Position numbers and translations under genes: made by a program. Below the pieces are notes generated by a model. It made no database searches. It saw only the letters and a program-made list of their open reading frames with translations, and was not told where the DNA came from. From Streptomyces nigra (lineage in GTDB: Bacteria; Actinomycetota; Actinomycetes; Streptomycetales; Streptomycetaceae), in contig NZ_CP029043.1 of assembly GCF_003074055.1 (NCBI RefSeq), positions 124,001-188,000 on the forward strand: DNA of 64,000 bases, read 5' to 3'. Below are positions 1 through 8,620 of this stretch, in pieces (the first letter of the stretch is position 1; every line of letters starts with the position of its first letter).

Positions 1-1
1 C

Positions 2-250
2 CGGGACTATGCGTCGAACGTCGCTCTGTACCCGCACGTGCACGAGTACTTCCGCACCAGCCAGGTGCCACTGCTCGCCGTGTGGGGCGCCAACGACGAG
101 ATCTTCGGACCGGACGGAGCCCGCGCCTTCAGGCGCGATCTGCCCGATGCCGAGATCCACCTTCTCGAGTCCGGGCACTTCGCCCTCGAGAGCCATCTGG
201 AGGAGATCGCCGGTCACATCCGCGGCTTCCTCGCCCGCATCCCCGCGTGA
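2..250 (+). CDS. alpha/beta hydrolase, C-terminal end (partial)
   Basis: The reading frame is already open at the window edge and runs to TGA at 248-250, so only the last 82 or so residues are present. The segment LLAVWGANDEIFGPDGARAF followed by a conserved GHFALE motif is the usual end of an alpha/beta hydrolase fold: the acid residue lies in the WGxxDxxF strand-turn and the catalytic histidine in SGHFALE. Epoxide hydrolases and haloalkane dehalogenase-like enzymes end this way. The nucleophile elbow is outside the window, so substrate class cannot be assigned. Confidence 0.8.
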   Translation, partial: RDYASNVALYPHVHEYFRTSQVPLLAVWGANDEIFGPDGARAFRRDLPDAEIHLLESGHFALESHLEEIAGHIRGFLARIPA

Positions 251-322
251 CCGCACCCCTCCCCAGATCGAGACCCGCCCTTCATGAGCAGGCACATCCC
301 CCCGACCAATCCAGGACCTCAC

Positions 323-862
323 ATGCTTCACCTACAGCGCTCCTTCGACCCCACCCCCCGTTCCGTCGCACAGGCCCGAGGATTCGTCGGATCCGCCGTC
401 GCATGCCACCTCGACCCCTCACGTTCCGACGACCTACGCATCTGCGTCTCCGAACTCGCAAGCAATGCCCTGATCCACGCCGAAACCAGCTTCACCGTGC
501 GGATCTGCATCGACCGGCACGGCTGCGTCCGGCTCGAGGTCCACGATCAGGACCGGAACCGGCCCCAGGCAACGGCAGCCCTGCCCCGCGACCGGCGGGC
601 GACCACCGGGCGAGGCATGTTCATCGTCGAGCGACTGGCAGATGACTGGGGGGTCGAGCTGTCTGCGACCGGCGGCAAATGCGTCTGGTCGCAGTTCGCC
701 GGCCGGCAGGCCACGGGCGCTCACAACGCTTGTGGCACACCCTCACCGGCCCGGCCGGCACCGCTACCCGCTGGGGCCGGCGCGCCACTCCTCCCCCACC
801 CCGTGAGGGCGGCCGTCTCTTCGGCTGCGCTCCGAGCATCACGAGCGGAACCGGGACAGTGA
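323..862 (+). CDS. ATP-binding protein, anti-sigma factor kinase type (HATPase_c_2)
   Basis: A 179-residue protein of the RsbW/SpoIIAB-like serine kinase family, which is abundant in Streptomyces. The N box is visible as ELASNALIHA and the G-box region as GRGMFIVERLADDWGV, ending in WSQF as in most family members. Such proteins bind sigma or anti-anti-sigma factors in the cytoplasm. I chose the ATG at 323, which has AGGA six bases upstream and starts right before the conserved RSFDPTPRSV segment; an ATG at 284 would add 13 residues. The last 55 residues are Ala/Pro-rich and look poorly conserved, possibly read-through into spacer after mutation of an older stop. No sigma-factor partner lies beside it. 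Confidence 0.75.
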   Translation: MLHLQRSFDPTPRSVAQARGFVGSAVACHLDPSRSDDLRICVSELASNALIHAETSFTVRICIDRHGCVRLEVHDQDRNRPQATAALPRDRRATTGRGMFIVERLADDWGVELSATGGKCVWSQFAGRQATGAHNACGTPSPARPAPLPAGAGAPLLPHPVRAAVSSAALRASRAEPGQ

Positions 863-1027
863 CCAGTGACCATCCGGGCCAGCCAGTGGCGGATGCGAGC
901 GCGGCCGGCTCCGGGCGAGGCTGAAGTGTGAGCACCGGGATCATCCTCCGCGCGACAGGGCCAGCCGCAGCGGGGACCGGCGCCGCAGCTCACCACCCGA
1001 CCACCTCCTCATCGCTGGACGGTAGCT

Positions 1028-2425
1028 ATGAATATCGGCAACGACGTCATGAAGGCAGACGTGCTGGTCATCGGATTCGGAAAGGGAGGAAAGGCGGTTG
1101 CCGCCAAGATGGGGGCGCTCGGCAAGACCGTCGTTCTGGTCGAGCGTTCGGAGCACATGTACGGAGGCACCTGCCCCAACGTCGGCTGCGTCCCCACGAA
1201 GGCCCTCGTGCACCAGGCCAACAAGCGGCGGCCCGAGGACTCGCTTCAGGACTGGTACGAGCGCTCGGTCGGCGAAGTACAAGCCCTGACCTCTCTCTTC
1301 CGGGCCGGCAACTACGAGGGCCTCAACGGCATGGACACCGTGCGCGTCGTCACGGGCAACGCCAGGTTCGAGGACTCCCACACCGTCACCGTCACCGGCT
1401 CGGACGGTCCCCTGACCATCACAGGCGACGTCATCCTGATCAACACCGGCTCCGAACCGGTGGTCCCCGACATCCCCGGCCTGCAGGGCAGTTCTCGGAT
1501 GGCGACGAGCACCCAGCTCATCGAGAGCAGCACGCTGCCCAGGCGGCTCGCCATCATCGGCGGCGGATATCTGGGCCTGGAGTTCGCCTCTATCTACCGC
1601 CGGTTCGGATCCGAGGTCACCGTGCTCGAAGCAGGGGCCGACATCCTGCGGCGGGAAGACGGCGATGTCGCCGGAGCGGTGAAATCCATCCTCAGCGAGG
1701 ACGGGGTCCGTCTGGTCACCGGGGCGCGTGTCCTGGAGGTCATCGATGATCCGGCAGAGGCCGTCGTCGTCTACGAACAGGACGGCACCAAGCGCCGTGT
1801 CGAGGCCGATGCCGTCCTGATCGCCGCGGGGCGCCGCCCGGTCACTGCGGAGCTGAACCTGGAAGCCGCCGGCGTGGACGTGTCCCCCACAGGAGGGGTG
1901 GAGGTCGACCGGCACCTGCGCTCCAGCCAGCCGCACATCTTCGCTCTCGGCGACGTCAACGGCGGACCGCAGTTCACCTACATCTCGCTCGACGACAGTC
2001 GCATCGTCCTGGATCAGCTCACCGGCGACGGCACCCGCAGCACCGACGACCGTGTGGCCGTTCCACACACCTTGTTCATCACACCGCCCCTGGCAACCGT
2101 AGGGCTCACCGAGCAGGAGGCCCGGGCGGCCGGCCACCGCGTGAAGATCACCAGCCAGCCCGTGGCCGAGATCATCGCCATGCCCCGCGCCTACGTCGTC
2201 GAGGAAACACGCGGGATGATGAAGTTCGTCATCGACGCCGCCACGGACCAGATCCTGGGTGCCGCGCTCCTGAGTACCGACGCGCAAGAGCTCATCAACA
2301 CCGTCGCCCTCGCCATGCGGCACGGCATCACAGCCACCGAGCTGCGCGAGTCCGTCTACACACACCCCAGTTCCACAGAAGCCTTCAACGACGTCCTGGG
2401 GGCCGTAGTCCGCTCCGACCACTAG
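1028..2425 (+). CDS. FAD-dependent pyridine nucleotide-disulfide oxidoreductase (RclA/Mer-like)
   Basis: A 465-residue flavoprotein of the class I disulfide reductase family. It has an N-terminal FAD-binding motif (VIGFGKGG), a redox-active CX4C pair at about C49 and C54 (GGTCPNVGCVPTK), a second nucleotide-binding motif (IIGGGYLGLEFA), the FAD-contacting FALGDVNGGPQFT, and a dimerisation domain ending YTHPSSTEAFNDV. The histidine in that tail is the conserved general base. CPNVGC placed this way resembles RclA-type (HOCl/hypothiocyanite stress) and mercuric reductase-like enzymes more than dihydrolipoamide dehydrogenases. A P450 follows on the same strand after a hairpin, so a shared redox role is possible but unproven. 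A paralogue lies at 17079-18467. Confidence 0.85.
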   Translation: MNIGNDVMKADVLVIGFGKGGKAVAAKMGALGKTVVLVERSEHMYGGTCPNVGCVPTKALVHQANKRRPEDSLQDWYERSVGEVQALTSLFRAGNYEGLNGMDTVRVVTGNARFEDSHTVTVTGSDGPLTITGDVILINTGSEPVVPDIPGLQGSSRMATSTQLIESSTLPRRLAIIGGGYLGLEFASIYRRFGSEVTVLEAGADILRREDGDVAGAVKSILSEDGVRLVTGARVLEVIDDPAEAVVVYEQDGTKRRVEADAVLIAAGRRPVTAELNLEAAGVDVSPTGGVEVDRHLRSSQPHIFALGDVNGGPQFTYISLDDSRIVLDQLTGDGTRSTDDRVAVPHTLFITPPLATVGLTEQEARAAGHRVKITSQPVAEIIAMPRAYVVEETRGMMKFVIDAATDQILGAALLSTDAQELINTVALAMRHGITATELRESVYTHPSSTEAFNDVLGAVVRSDH

Positions 2426-2437
2426 CCGGTGCGGCCG

Positions 2438-2473
2438 GGGCCGGGCGCGGCGCCGCACAGCAGCGCCCGGCCC
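2438..2473 (+). terminator. rho-independent-like hairpin after the flavoprotein
   Basis: An 11-bp perfect stem, GGGCCGGGCGC with GCGCCCGGCCC, is separated by a 14-base loop and begins 12 bases after the stop codon. There is no U-run, as is usual in high-GC actinomycetes. It separates the flavoprotein from the P450 gene and suggests that the two need not be fully co-transcribed. Confidence 0.5.
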
Positions 2474-2632
2474 TGCGCATGCGTATTCGGACGGCCCGTC
2501 ACTGCGTCAGCCACCGTGACGGCAATGCCGTACTACCGGCCGGCCAGAGGCAGCTGCCCTCCCTCCCACCCCTCGACCCCTTCGATAGCGATGTCGCCCC
2601 TTGCTCAGGGCTCGCACGAGGAGAACGCATTG

Positions 2633-3856
2633 ATGGAGCACCACCCGCTCGTCCTCGATCCGACAGGTCGCCGTAGGCTGCAGGAAGAACAAGTCCTTCA
2701 CGCTCTGGACGGGCCGGTCCTCGTCGACATCCTCGGCGAGAAGGCCTGGGCCATAGGGAGCCAGGAGCTGCTCATGCGTCTCCTCACCGACGACCGAGTC
2801 TCCAAGGACCCCCGCCGGCACTGGCCGCGCTTCATCTCAGGCGAGATCGTCGGCAAGTGGCCGCTGTACATCCAGGTGGCCGTGAACAACATGTTCACGG
2901 CTTACGGGGCCGACCACCGCCGCCTGCGGCGACTGGTCAGCCCGGCCTTCTCCACCCGCCGGACCGCGCAGCTCATTCCCTCGGTCATCGGCAATACCGA
3001 CCTCCTGCTCGATCAGATCGCCGGGCTCTCCACGGAAGTCATCGACCTTCGCGAGGCGTTCGCCGCCCGACTGCCCGTGGCGGTCATCAGCGACCTGCTC
3101 GGCATCCCCCAGACCTTGCGTACAGGCTTTCGTAGCACGATCGACCGGATGTGGAACACCACCTCCACCCCGGCGGAAGCCGTTGAGGCCACACAGGAGG
3201 TGTACAACATGCTCGGCAACCTCGTGGCCCAGAAGAGAAGTGCCCCGGCCGATGACCTCACCACGGTGCTCATTGCTTCCCGCGACGACGAGGGAAACGG
3301 TTCCCCCCTCACGGAGGAAGAGCTCACCGACACCCTTCTGCTGATCATCGCGGCCGGCTACGAGACCACCATCAACCTGCTCGACTCCGCGATCACAGCC
3401 CTGCTGGCCCACCCCGAGCAGCTGACGAAGGTCCTGCACGGCGAAGTCACGTGGTCCGACGTGGTGGAGGAAACACTGCGTTTCGCGGCGCCGGTCAGCC
3501 ACATTCCCATGCGCTACGCGGTCGAGGACATCCCCCTCGCCACGGTGACGATCCGCAAGGGAGACGCCATCCTGGCGTCCTACGGGGCCGCCGGCCGGGA
3601 CCCCCGGATCCACGGTGAGACGGCAGGAAGCTTCGATATCACCCGCACCGACAAACGCCACGTCGCCTTCGGTCATGGAGTCCACTTCTGCCTCGGCGCT
3701 CCCCTGGCCCGCGCGGAGGCCACCGAAGCACTCCCCCGGCTGTTCGCACGCTTCCCCCGTATGCGCCTCGCCGTCCCGGTGGACGACCTGCATCCGCTCC
3801 CCAGCATCATGGGCAACGGCCACACATCACTCCCTGTACACCTCGGCCCTGTGTGA
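2633..3856 (+). CDS. cytochrome P450
   Basis: A 407-residue soluble bacterial P450, a heme-thiolate monooxygenase needing ferredoxin and reductase partners. The heme loop is FGHGVHFCLGAPLARAE with the cysteine ligand at about C353. The I-helix oxygen-activation motif is AAGYETT and the K-helix ExxR is EETLRF. Length fits CYP105/107-like Streptomyces enzymes. The frame is open back to 2429, but the ATG at 2633 has a good ribosome binding site (GAGGAGAA) and gives the standard N-terminus. No ferredoxin is adjacent. The preceding flavoprotein could conceivably supply electrons, but this family is not a usual P450 reductase. The substrate cannot be predicted. Confidence 0.93.
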   Translation: MEHHPLVLDPTGRRRLQEEQVLHALDGPVLVDILGEKAWAIGSQELLMRLLTDDRVSKDPRRHWPRFISGEIVGKWPLYIQVAVNNMFTAYGADHRRLRRLVSPAFSTRRTAQLIPSVIGNTDLLLDQIAGLSTEVIDLREAFAARLPVAVISDLLGIPQTLRTGFRSTIDRMWNTTSTPAEAVEATQEVYNMLGNLVAQKRSAPADDLTTVLIASRDDEGNGSPLTEEELTDTLLLIIAAGYETTINLLDSAITALLAHPEQLTKVLHGEVTWSDVVEETLRFAAPVSHIPMRYAVEDIPLATVTIRKGDAILASYGAAGRDPRIHGETAGSFDITRTDKRHVAFGHGVHFCLGAPLARAEATEALPRLFARFPRMRLAVPVDDLHPLPSIMGNGHTSLPVHLGPV

Positions 3857-4189
3857 CGGCAGTTGCAGGGCCGGTCGCCGTCAGCGGCCGGCCCCACGCC
3901 TCTCGGGTCAAGCCCGCATCGCTCAGCCGATCGTGCGCTCCGCCCCCGCGCGACAGTCGGACAGTCGGCGAAAGACATCAGGATCAAGTCCGCTGGAGAG
4001 TCAGGGCGTGAGCCATTCGACTCTTCTAAGGCTCACGCAGGATTTCCTCATGCGGCTCGGCAGTGCGGGCCACCGGGCCACGTCCCTACGATCGGCACGC
4101 CAGCGCGAGGTGGGCCGCGGCTTGTCCGTCCGATCTGATGCACATGCGACCGGTGCGGGCTGCATGCGGTCGCTCGCCCCAGCGCGTCT
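3857..4189 (+). other. spacer with no recognisable gene
   Basis: About 330 bases between the P450 and a glycosyltransferase remnant. The frames here give only arginine/serine-rich shadow translations. Nothing recognisable was found; part of it may be the decayed front of the following pseudogene. Confidence 0.4.
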
Positions 4190-4558
4190 CGGTTCGTGGG
4201 CCCGGAGCTTCCCGACGTTCTCGCGCTCGCGGACGTCATCCTGTCGCGCAGTGGGGCCGGGACCTTGGCGGAGCTCACCGCTCTCGGCAAGCCGGCCGTG
4301 TTCATCCCGCTTGCCACCTCGGCGGGGAACGAGCAGGCGCACAACGCCCGCCACCTGCAAGAGGCCGGGGCCGCCGTGGCGCTGCTCGGTGACGTCACGG
4401 GGGTCTGCGAGACGCCGTGGGCCCGCTCCTCGCCGATCCCGCGCGGCGGGCCGAGATGGCGCGGCGGGCCGAGATTGCGCGGCGGTGCCAGGGCACATGG
4501 GAGACCAGATGTGGCGGAGCGGCTCGTGGACGTGATCCTTTCCGCCGCGTCCAGCTGA
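4190..4558 (+). pseudogene. MurG-like glycosyltransferase remnant (C-terminal end, two frameshifts)
   Basis: One frame reads PDVLALADVILSRSGAGTLA, then TALGKPAVFIPL and a GNEQAHNARHLQEAGAA segment. This is the donor-nucleotide-binding end of GT28/MurG enzymes (UDP-GlcNAc contact loop and the Q-A-x-N-A motif). Near 4400 the frame changes: LLADPARRAEMARRAEIARR continues in frame 1. It returns to the first frame for DVAERLVDVILS before the stop. Only about 120 of the usual 360 residues remain, with no start codon in context, so this is a dead fragment. An 18-bp unit (GCGCGGCGGGCCGAGATG) is tandemly duplicated inside it at about 4440-4482. A functional murG would be expected in the dcw cluster elsewhere. 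Confidence 0.75.
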
Positions 4559-4671
4559 GCCGAGCGCGGTTACGGAAGGCGGCGGCCGCCGAGCACGATG
4601 TACAGCGCCCTGCCCACGTCCATCAGCACGGCACAGGCGATAGCGCACAGGCTCCCCGAGAGGAGACCGTC

Positions 4672-5325
4672 TCAGCCGGGTACGACGTTGAAGGTGACCG
4701 ACTCAGTTCCCGTCTGTCGCCAGTCCGTCGTGACGTCAGCCTTCAGGGTGTAGGACCCGGGCTCGTCCAGGCTGTCCTCGAAGTTGAACAAAGTGATGCT
4801 CGGCGGGCGGCACCGCCCGCTCGTCACGCGCCGCACCACTTCCGAACCACGGCTCAGCGTCCACTGGACGTAGCACCCGCGGTCCAGGCGGCCGGTGTCG
4901 TCGTACACCTCGGTGTTGGCCCCCGGCCGCGATCCCACGCGATAGGTGTCTGGCCCGGTCTTCCCGGACGAGCCCAACTTGATCCGTACGACCAGCGGAG
5001 CCGTGTGCCCAGGGCTCTGAACGACGGCGGCTCTGGAAGGCTCTTCCTCGACAGGCTGCGTCACGGGCTCACGTGCCGGCTCGGAGACGTTCGGCTCCTC
5101 GTCCGGCGCAGGCATGTCCTCCTCCTGCGTCGGGGCCGCTTGCGTGGCGGCCGGCGTGTGCGGGGTCGTGTCGGTGTCCGTTGCGGTAGGGGCCGCGACC
5201 GATGGCGGAGCGGAGTCCGTTCCTTTCAGCTCCTTCACACCGACGATCAGGCCCACCACGGCGGCGACGACGCCGATGATGACAATGACCGGGTGGTCGG
5301 CCAGGCTTCCACGCCCAGAGCTCAT
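4672..5325 (-). CDS. membrane-anchored protein with Pro/Thr-rich linker, function unknown
   Basis: A 217-residue protein. A short N-terminal tail is followed by one hydrophobic helix (HPVIVIIGVVAAVVGLIVGV, about residues 11-30), then about 65 residues of Thr/Pro/Glu-rich low-complexity linker. A C-terminal beta-rich domain follows, with two cysteines (RGCYVQW and SGRCRPP) that could form a disulfide outside the cell. I chose the ATG at 5325 because GGGGGAGGA sits eight bases upstream; the longer frame to 5562 is arginine-rich shadow. The layout fits a surface or stress-sensing protein, but I do not recognise the family. Confidence 0.7.
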   Translation of the reverse strand: MSSGRGSLADHPVIVIIGVVAAVVGLIVGVKELKGTDSAPPSVAAPTATDTDTTPHTPAATQAAPTQEEDMPAPDEEPNVSEPAREPVTQPVEEEPSRAAVVQSPGHTAPLVVRIKLGSSGKTGPDTYRVGSRPGANTEVYDDTGRLDRGCYVQWTLSRGSEVVRRVTSGRCRPPSITLFNFEDSLDEPGSYTLKADVTTDWRQTGTESVTFNVVPG

Positions 5326-5636
5326 GATGGTCCTCCCCCGTCGGCTCCCCCAGGTCCCGGGCGACGCGCTGACGCCCGGTGCCGATGGGGCAGACCATAG
5401 CCAAAAGGCCACCGCTCCGAGACCGGTTCCGCACCTTGCAGCCGCTTGCGATGGAGCGCGAGGAGCGCCCGGTTCGGGGCTCGTGGTGGATCCCGGACGG
5501 GGCTCGCTGCGCCGGGGTGGACGGCTAGGATTGCCTGACTCTCGCCTTGCCGTCCTCCACACCCTCCTCGGTGGGAAATCACCGATACCGGATGGTGGCG
5601 TACGCAGGCGGCGCCATCGTCGCGACGGTGCTGCCG
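5326..5636. other. intergenic spacer, nothing recognised
   Basis: About 310 bases between two minus-strand genes. It must contain the promoter of the membrane-anchored protein gene. I saw no convincing coding frame, repeat or hairpin. Confidence 0.4.
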
Positions 5637-6203
5637 TCAGCGGTCGATGGCGGGCAGGTGGGCCAGGCCGGTGTCGATCATGATGCGGTCGACGGTCTCG
5701 TGCAAGGCACTGTCGGCGCCGATGACGGTTTCGATCCCGCTGGGCAATAGATCGAGCTCCCGGTACCAGTCCCGCAGTTGGGCCTCGTTGACATCGTCGG
5801 CGATCGGCTTGCTCGAGTGCCGGGCCAGAGTTTCGCCGAGCGGTACGTGTAGGTAGTAGCCGTGGGTCACGCCGCGGTGGTCGGCACGCAGTTGGGCCAG
5901 CATGTCGCCGTATCGGTCGGCGTACAGGATGCCTTCGACCACGACGTGGAACCCGGCGTCCAGGGCGTAGCGGGCCGTCACATCGATCAGGCCGATATTC
6001 GCCGCGCCGGGCCGGTCGCGCTCGCGGAGCACGGTACGGCGGAGGTTGTCCTGGCCCACCAGGGCCAGGCCGCGGCCGAACCGCTCGCGCAGGCCGCGCG
6101 CGACGGACGACTTCCCTGACGCGCTGTTGCCACGCAGGATGACCAGCCGTGTGTCTTCACTGCCCACCATCACGCCCATGACGCTACCCACGAGCACGGA
6201 CAC
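5637..6203 (-). CDS. P-loop kinase / phosphotransferase (zeta-toxin or chloramphenicol phosphotransferase-like)
   Basis: A 188-residue AAA-type small-molecule kinase. Walker A is GNSASGKSS, followed by SVARGLRERFGRG and VGQDNLRRTVL, and a later VVVEGILYADRYGDML strand that resembles the Walker B region of this family. Relatives phosphorylate antibiotics, nucleosides or UDP-sugars. No antitoxin-like gene is adjacent, so toxin function is not supported. Start choice is uncertain: GTG at 6203 has GGAG nine bases upstream, supplied by the hexanucleotide repeat at 6205-6252. ATG codons at 6179 and 6170 are closer to the conserved part but have no clear ribosome binding site. Confidence 0.72.
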   Translation of the reverse strand: MSVLVGSVMGVMVGSEDTRLVILRGNSASGKSSVARGLRERFGRGLALVGQDNLRRTVLRERDRPGAANIGLIDVTARYALDAGFHVVVEGILYADRYGDMLAQLRADHRGVTHGYYLHVPLGETLARHSSKPIADDVNEAQLRDWYRELDLLPSGIETVIGADSALHETVDRIMIDTGLAHLPAIDR

Positions 6204-6204
6204 C

Positions 6205-6255
6205 GACTCCGGCTCCGACTCCGACTCCGACTCCGACTCCGACTCCGACTCCGAC
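6205..6255. repeat. tandem hexanucleotide repeat (GACTCC), eight units
   Basis: Eight consecutive hexamers: GACTCC, GGCTCC, then six exact GACTCC, with a trailing GAC. On the minus strand this reads GGAGTC repeatedly, so the leader of the downstream kinase gene carries a string of Shine-Dalgarno-like GGAG cores immediately before its most upstream start. Repeats of this kind vary in copy number by slippage. Confidence 0.9.
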
Positions 6256-6356
6256 CAGGCAATGCGGAGCCAGCCGGTACGTCCATGGAGCGGAGCCGGT
6301 GTGCCACAGGCGCCCCGGGCACCAGTGGATCCCCCACAGGGGCCGAATGGAACGGG

Positions 6357-7307
6357 TCACCAGCGGACGCGCAGCACGCCATCGCTGTCGGGCAGTGCGG
6401 CGCAAAGCAGTGGTTGGCGTTCGTCGATGTACACGGGCAGGGCGCAGGCCGCTCGGGCATCGGCCACCAGGGCGGCGAGTTCCCTGTGGTCGGTGTCGTC
6501 GACGACCGCGTGTCTGATCGTCCCGTTCTGCATCTCCCAGACGAACTCAACGGATCCCTCGTCCGGCAGCGTGGCGAGGACCGCGCCGACATCGGGGTTC
6601 AGATCAGGCCAGACGGTCAGGAGGGCGCGCGGGCTGAGGCTGGCACGCACCGCATCGAGGTTCTGCGGCGTGAGACGGTGGAAGCGGGCCGCGTTGCGGA
6701 GATAGCCCTCCTCCAGGAGCACCGCCTCGCGTGAAGCCAGCTCGGTGCGCACGCGCGCCCAGAACCCATCATCGGCCGCCACTGTCACTTCCGGCTCATC
6801 CAGCTCCGCCGCGTAGGGGGACATCGTCATCGGTTCCGGGAAGAGGCCGAGTTCCCGGGTACGGGCCACAGCGTCCGTGCAGGGCCGGTCGCTGCCCACA
6901 TACACGTACTGGTCCCATCCGACATGCACGGTGAGCCTGTCCCCCGTCTCCAGACGACACCAGGCACCTTGGCCGCGGAGCATGACCCGGACCAGTTCCA
7001 GAGCGACCGGAAGGGAGACCTCGGCCCCGTCGTGGTAGCCGGAGAGGTCGGGGGGAAAGAGCCCGTCGAGGCCATGTCCCGTATCCGACGGTTCCACGCC
7101 GAAGTGGACGAACCCAGCGACTCCAGGATCGCGGATCTCCAGCCGATCGATGCCCGAGGCCTCCGCGAAGGCGGCGATCGCGGCGAGGTACGCGGCTTCC
7201 ACGGGCCCGTGATCGCTGACCGCCTCCTCGGCACCGGTGTAGTGGCCGTGTTCATCCCGGTCAGCCGGGTCGTACTTGGTCATCCGGTGGACGAAGGACG
7301 GCGGCAC
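6357..7307 (-). CDS. conserved actinobacterial protein of unknown function (sometimes labelled RNA-binding)
   Basis: A 316-residue protein with an N-terminal TKYDPADRDEHGHYTG block that I remember from a Streptomyces family carried under a vague RNA-binding label; no RNA-binding motif is visible to me. It contains several acidic/aromatic stretches (AGFVHFGVEPSDTGHGLDGL, WDQYVYVG) and no signal peptide or membrane helix, so it is probably cytoplasmic. GTG at 7307 has AGGGAG just upstream and gives MPPSFVHRMTKYDP; ATG at 7283 is the alternative. It lies 28 bases downstream of the next minus-strand gene and is likely co-transcribed with it. Confidence 0.7.
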   Translation of the reverse strand: MPPSFVHRMTKYDPADRDEHGHYTGAEEAVSDHGPVEAAYLAAIAAFAEASGIDRLEIRDPGVAGFVHFGVEPSDTGHGLDGLFPPDLSGYHDGAEVSLPVALELVRVMLRGQGAWCRLETGDRLTVHVGWDQYVYVGSDRPCTDAVARTRELGLFPEPMTMSPYAAELDEPEVTVAADDGFWARVRTELASREAVLLEEGYLRNAARFHRLTPQNLDAVRASLSPRALLTVWPDLNPDVGAVLATLPDEGSVEFVWEMQNGTIRHAVVDDTDHRELAALVADARAACALPVYIDERQPLLCAALPDSDGVLRVRW

Positions 7308-7335
7308 GTCGCTCCCTGCGAGGTGAGTAGGGGTG

Positions 7336-8202
7336 TCAGCTGCTGAGGTCGTACACACCCCAGGTCGTGAACGGCTCATCCTGAACGTAGATCCTGCTTC
7401 CCCGGCCGACTGTTCGCCGACGGCCGGGGGCAGAGCCGTCGGGCAGGGTGAGCAGGCCGACGCCCGTTGGCTCGACGGATGTTTCGCTGATCTCTGCATG
7501 GGCGAGTCGGTCCCCGTCTTCGCCGTAGCCGCCGTAGAAGGTGACTCGCTCGCCGTGGACGGCCACGGCTTTGGCGCCCCGCACGCGGTTCGCCCATACC
7601 CGCACGGGCCGATGGGTGCGGTCGGGGCGTATCTCGACGAGCGGGAAGTCCGTGTACGGGCACGCCCAGGCGGTGGTGCCCGACACGTTCAGGGCGTAGC
7701 AGTCGAAGAGCCCCGGGATGTCGGCGTCGTCTGACGTCCAGGCGAGTCGGCCCGTAGCGGTCCAGCAGCGGATTCCCACCGGGTTCTCGTCGAAGTGGCC
7801 GACCCAGATACGGCCGGCCTCGTCCACGAGGAGGTGCTCGATGGCGTCCCCGACGGAGAAGGACGAGGTCTCACGGCCGAGCGCGTCGAAGACCTGGACC
7901 TGGTTCGCATCCGCGTCTCGGCGTACGCGAGACGCGGCGACCACAAATCCACCGTCGGGTAGACGGTCCAGGCGCGGCCAACGGGCTCGGACGCCGTTCA
8001 GCTCGGTGAGTTCGACGCTGCCGTCCGGCTCGGCGGAAACTACCAGCGCGTCAAAGGGCCGGACGGCATCGCCAGGCTGCGGAGCGCGTTCGGCAAGCAG
8101 CCAGTGGGCGGTGCCGGAAACGTCGACGGTACTGGTCAGGACATGGCGGTCGTGGTGCGCGTGGGGCAGATGGGCGTAAGGAACGAGGGCGGTCTTCTGC
8201 AT
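7336..8202 (-). CDS. predicted beta-propeller-like protein, function unknown
   Basis: A 288-residue protein without signal peptide. Repeated patterns of the type GRETSSFSVGDAIEHLLVDE, AGRIWVGHFDENPVG and HGERVTFYGGYG are spaced like blades of a WD40/SMP-30-type beta-propeller. No catalytic residues are identifiable. It is the first gene of a probable two-gene unit with the gene at 6357-7307. Related proteins occur in several Streptomyces genomes as hypothetical proteins, so it could have a sensing or scaffolding role, but this is inference from fold-like patterning only. Confidence 0.68.
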   Translation of the reverse strand: MQKTALVPYAHLPHAHHDRHVLTSTVDVSGTAHWLLAERAPQPGDAVRPFDALVVSAEPDGSVELTELNGVRARWPRLDRLPDGGFVVAASRVRRDADANQVQVFDALGRETSSFSVGDAIEHLLVDEAGRIWVGHFDENPVGIRCWTATGRLAWTSDDADIPGLFDCYALNVSGTTAWACPYTDFPLVEIRPDRTHRPVRVWANRVRGAKAVAVHGERVTFYGGYGEDGDRLAHAEISETSVEPTGVGLLTLPDGSAPGRRRTVGRGSRIYVQDEPFTTWGVYDLSS

Positions 8203-8620
8203 GAGGCGGCTCTCCTGAGCGGGCGTTCGGTCACGGCCAACGGGTACTGCGGTCCAGCATCGGCGGTGCGCGAGCGGCGGAGAGCGGAGCGGGATGCCTA
8301 GAGGGCATGGCCCGTTCTGGTCGTCATGCTGTGATCATGGTCGACAACCGACCTTGGGACAAGCCGTTTTGGGCGCAGCTCGGTGAGGCAGCCGCCGGAG
8401 TAGCCGCCAGGACGGGGCCTGGCTGACGACGTCGCGCGGGGATGGCCTGCGGGCTCCGGACGTCGAGCGGCGCGCCACGAACGCTGACTGACTGGGCAGG
8501 TGATCTGGCGTGGCACGGGCTGGTCGCGGGCACGCCCTCGATGAACGACCTTGAGCGGAGTGTCCATAGCCGCCACGCTCAGGCGACCGCGACGGCCCAC
8601 CAGCTCAATGGGCTCCCCAA
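8203..8620. other. intergenic region, no supported gene
   Basis: About 420 bases. A 29-codon frame at 8337-8426 on the plus strand starts with MVDNRPWDKPFWAQLGEAAA and looks protein-like at first, but it ends at once and has no ribosome binding site. It may be the front of a decayed gene. Nothing else is supported. Confidence 0.35.

Noticed and set aside
941..2458. A 505-codon minus-strand frame opposite the first flavoprotein gene
   Set aside because: It is the mirror of a gene with all expected motifs. Its translation is rich in Gly/Asp/Arg without any domain pattern, as expected from high-GC antisense frames.
5637..6203. Zeta-toxin/antitoxin module
   Set aside because: There is a P-loop kinase but no antitoxin-like small gene beside it, and the family includes antibiotic and metabolite kinases.
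6046..6705. Ser-Asp repeat protein (SDSDSD) read across the hexanucleotide tract
   Set aside because: The SD stretch is merely GACTCC read in one frame; the rest is shadow of minus-strand genes, with no signal peptide or anchor.
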